64,000 nt of DNA. It comes from Methanomicrobium mobile BP. Lineage in GTDB: Archaea; Halobacteriota; Methanomicrobia; Methanomicrobiales; Methanomicrobiaceae. Position numbers and translations under genes: made by a program. Position 1 is the first letter of the stretch; each line of letters starts with the position of its first letter. Below the pieces are notes generated by a model. The model had not been told where the DNA came from and did not search any database. It worked only from the letters and a program-made list of their open reading frames with translations. This document shows, piece after piece, positions 62,063-64,000 of the stretch. The stretch is taken from the NCBI RefSeq assembly GCF_000711215.1, contig NZ_JOMF01000004.1:1-64000 (forward strand), written 5' to 3'.

Positions 62063-62920
62063 ATGATCGAAGATCCCGGTATGCATATGAAGGGTGGAAT
62101 CATCACCCAGAAAAATAAGGATTACTGCACAATAAGAACCCGAATGCCGGCGGGCATACTCTCAATAGAAAAAATGCGCGGACTTGCCGCGATTGCCGAA
62201 AAATACGGTCAGACCGAGGTGCATCTGACAACACGCCAGACCATAGAGATACCCCATATCCACCACACAAAACTCGAAGCAATCGAGGCGGATCTCCTGA
62301 AGAACGGCACCCCCGTAGGCTCAGAGAGAGACGAGATCGTAAACATCGTCGCATGTCCGGGTACGGACAGGTGCAAATTCGCAAACATTGACACGATAAG
62401 TCTGGCAATGAAACTCGACGAGAAGCTCTTCGGCAAGGAGATGCCGACAAAACTGAGAATCTCGATATCGGGCTGTCCGTATGCCTGCACAAGCCCCATC
62501 CTGAACGAGATAGGCATCACGGGGCGCAAAAAACCCCTAAGAACTCCGGGGCTCTGCACAGGCTGCGGTCACTGCACGGAATACTGCCGCGAATCGGCAA
62601 TCGAGGTCAGGAACGGCGCGGCAGTGGTCAATGACGCCAAGTGTTTCCAGTGCGGCGTCTGTATCGAGTCCTGCCCGTTCAAACTTATAGGAATCGAGAC
62701 GCAGGGCTACAGGATAACGGTCGGCGGCAGACGCGGCAGGCATCCGAAACTCGGACGCGAACTCGTCGAGGTCGAAACCGAGGATGAGGTCGTCGAGATT
62801 ATAGAGAAACTCTCATACTGGATATACCGCCGTGCATGGTCGGGCAGACTCCTCTCCGACCAGCTCGACGACATTCAGTTCGAGAAGTTCAAGGAAGAGA
62901 TTCTCTCCTCCAGAAACTGA
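62063..62920 (+). CDS. small siroheme sulfite/nitrite reductase-like ferredoxin protein
   Basis: A 285-residue protein in the Dsr-like family of methanogens. Residues 1-95 form the half-domain with MPAGILSIEKMRGL and TTRQTIEIPHI. The siroheme/4Fe-4S cysteines are ACPGTDRCKFA near 97-107 (C-x5-C) and SGCPYACTSP near 136-145 (C-x3-C). Two ferredoxin clusters follow (LCTGCGHCTEYC near 164 and CFQCGVCIESC near 195). Such small Dsr-like proteins may reduce sulfite or an organic substrate; function is unproven. Confidence 0.88.
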   Translation: MIEDPGMHMKGGIITQKNKDYCTIRTRMPAGILSIEKMRGLAAIAEKYGQTEVHLTTRQTIEIPHIHHTKLEAIEADLLKNGTPVGSERDEIVNIVACPGTDRCKFANIDTISLAMKLDEKLFGKEMPTKLRISISGCPYACTSPILNEIGITGRKKPLRTPGLCTGCGHCTEYCRESAIEVRNGAAVVNDAKCFQCGVCIESCPFKLIGIETQGYRITVGGRRGRHPKLGRELVEVETEDEVVEIIEKLSYWIYRRAWSGRLLSDQLDDIQFEKFKEEILSSRN

Positions 62921-62925
62921 AAACC

Positions 62926-62981
62926 GAGAATATGAGAATCTGAAAATATGAGAATATAAGATACTGAAAATAAGAAAAATT
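62926..62981. repeat. 8-bp tandem array
   Basis: Seven units of 8 bp beginning GAGAATAT, GAGAATCT, GAAAATAT, GAGAATAT directly behind the siroheme reductase-like gene. A T7 run at 63001-63007 follows and probably terminates the transcript. Confidence 0.65.
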
Positions 62982-63100
62982 GATTGAAATTACAATATTC
63001 TTTTTTTATTCCGCTTTGTGATTCTGTTTCAGATTTTGCTTTGCATTTTGTTTGTTTTGTGATACTGTATTTATCGGATTTTATCCATCATGCATTGAAT

Positions 63101-63403
63101 TTATCGGTCATACATTGAGGTATAACCCGCGCCCTCGTCATCCTCGCAGAGAATCGCCGAACCGTCGCGGATGAGGGTGTTAAACATCATCGCAGCGTTC
63201 ATCAATTCTTCATCGGGCGTGTTTCCGCGCCTTATTCCCTCGATCTTCTCTTTCTGGGGTGTCGGGAAGACACGCTTGCCTACCTTTACGCCGTTGCAGA
63301 ATTTACAGTAAGCGCATCGGCTGTACACCGAAACCTCCTTTTCTGCGCACTTTACGGTCACTTTGTCCTTCACGGGATCTCTTATCAGTTCTAACGTCTT
63401 CAT
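63101..63403 (-). CDS. small conserved-looking Cys-containing protein
   Basis: A 100-residue soluble protein. A CAEKEVSVYSRCAYCKFCNG stretch (about 19-38) carries four cysteines, suggesting a zinc site or Fe-S centre. The second half (PDEELMNAAMMFNTLIRDG) is helical. ATG at 63403 (MKTLELIRDPVKDK) is preferred to an upstream start at 63424 because CTTATAATA (63425-63433, minus strand) lies about 25 bp before it. No family recognised. Confidence 0.7.
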   Translation of the reverse strand: MKTLELIRDPVKDKVTVKCAEKEVSVYSRCAYCKFCNGVKVGKRVFPTPQKEKIEGIRRGNTPDEELMNAAMMFNTLIRDGSAILCEDDEGAGYTSMYDR

Positions 63404-63424
63404 TAAAAAAAGATGTACAGCCAA

Positions 63425-63433
63425 TATTATAAG
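63425..63433 (-). promoter_or_regulatory. TATA box for the small Cys protein
   Basis: On the minus strand CTTATAATA about 25 bp before the ATG at 63403; the transcript would be leaderless. Confidence 0.5.
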
Positions 63434-63514
63434 TGTTTGCCTCTTTTACCGCGGTGTTTTGCCGACGCACCGGATCACGGGCACACAACGAAATGTTTTA
63501 TACCACTGATTTCC

Positions 63515-63523
63515 ATATATAAG
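63515..63523 (+). promoter_or_regulatory. TATA box for EF-1A
   Basis: ATATATAAG within CATATATAAG; transcription from about 63545 would give a 40-nt leader with GAGGT about 6 nt before the ATG at 63588. Confidence 0.6.
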
Positions 63524-63587
63524 ATACTCGTATCTATGCGATCAGGCGTACTTCGTCTGTCGTTAGTTGATATATTGAGGTTTGATT

Positions 63588-64000
63588 ATGGCAAACGAGA
63601 AGCCACACATGAATCTGGCTGTGATCGGTCACATCGATCACGGAAAGTCCACAACAGTAGGACGCTTATTATTTGAGACCGGTGCTGTGCCCGCGCACAT
63701 CATTGAGAACTACCGTAAAGAAGCCGCCGAGAAAGGAAAGGCATCCTTCGAGTTCGCATGGGTTATGGATAACCTGAAGGAAGAGCGTGAGCGCGGTATC
63801 ACAATCGATATTGCACACAAGAGATTCGATACCGATAAGTACTACTTCACGGTTGTAGACTGTCCGGGTCACCGCGACTTCATCAAGAACATGATCACCG
63901 GTGCATCACAGGCTGATGCTGCACTCCTCGTCGTCGCTGCAACCGACGGTCCGATGGAGCAGACAAAAGAGCACGTCTTCCTTTCAAAGACACTCGGTAT
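63588..64000 (+). CDS. tuf: translation elongation factor 1A (partial)
   Basis: The first 137 codons of aEF1A; the gene continues past the right edge. The frame gives [19 protein letters not shown] (G1 P-loop, residues 9-27), [15 protein letters not shown] (switch) and [14 protein letters not shown] (G3). It delivers aminoacyl-tRNA to the ribosome. Strong TATA box at 63515 and GAGGT before the ATG agree with high expression. Confidence 0.98.
   Translation, partial: MANEKPHMNLAVIGHIDHGKSTTVGRLLFETGAVPAHIIENYRKEAAEKGKASFEFAWVMDNLKEERERGITIDIAHKRFDTDKYYFTVVDCPGHRDFIKNMITGASQADAALLVVAATDGPMEQTKEHVFLSKTLG

Overview
The window comes from the chromosome of a euryarchaeal methanogen, most likely of the order Methanomicrobiales (family and species not settled). 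Evidence: three coenzyme F420 biosynthesis genes (cofC, cofE, cofG), archaeal information genes (EF-1A, FEN-1, RadA, multi-OB replication protein A, NOG1), an archaeal 16S rRNA 5-prime end, archaeal TATA boxes often 25-35 bp before a start codon, overlapping ATGA gene junctions, an fdhD gene as in formate-using methanogens, and a fused Hps-RraA enzyme. The edges cut a 16S rRNA gene (minus strand, left) and EF-1A (plus strand, right).

Layout. 1-0.6 kb: 16S rRNA 5-prime end, its leader and promoter. 0.6-7.3 kb: cstA, scpA-smc, a coiled-coil protein. 7.6-12.3 kb: glyA-folD, dihydropteroate synthase, cofE and cofC. 12.4-14.5 kb: lipoprotein, a one-chain MNT-HEPN protein, ferredoxin-thioredoxin reductase subunit. 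14.5-18.4 kb: purC-purS-purQ, cofG, fen. 18.6-23.4 kb: small membrane protein, presenilin-family protease, NOG1-like GTPase, HTH-CBS regulator, PRC-barrel protein, HAD phosphatase. 23.4-29 kb: radA, RPA, lysA-dapL. 29-33.4 kb: small unknown protein, fdhD, U32 peptidase. 33.9-39.7 kb: large HEAT-repeat protein, class I amidotransferase, a 577-residue unknown. 40-45 kb: tRNA G10 methyltransferase, two tandem EamA transporters, GntP permease. 45-48.9 kb: dnaJ, dnaK, grpE. 49-54.4 kb: purH, a 35-residue membrane protein overlapping a sodium:solute symporter, dinB. 54.4-60.8 kb: dUTPase/Dcd-family protein, hps-rraA, nitroreductase, TraB-family protein, cysteine-cluster protein, guaAA, cobT. 61-64 kb: cobS, small siroheme-reductase-like ferredoxin protein, small Cys protein, EF-1A.

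The genes are mainly housekeeping. GlyA, FolD, a DHPS with all its motifs and PurH together suggest folate-type C1 carriers feeding purine synthesis, which is unusual beside the usual methanogen tetrahydromethanopterin system. CofG/CofC/CofE supply F420; CobT/CobS close the cobamide lower-loop pathway.

The most unusual feature is structural. Many spacers, and some protein ends, contain their own short-period tandem array (periods 6, 8, 9, 10, 11, 12, 16/17 bp), with different sequence at each site. Other points of interest are the fused MNT-HEPN protein, several hairpins or palindromes at promoters, and a Dcd-family protein in which the deaminase glutamate is replaced by cysteine.
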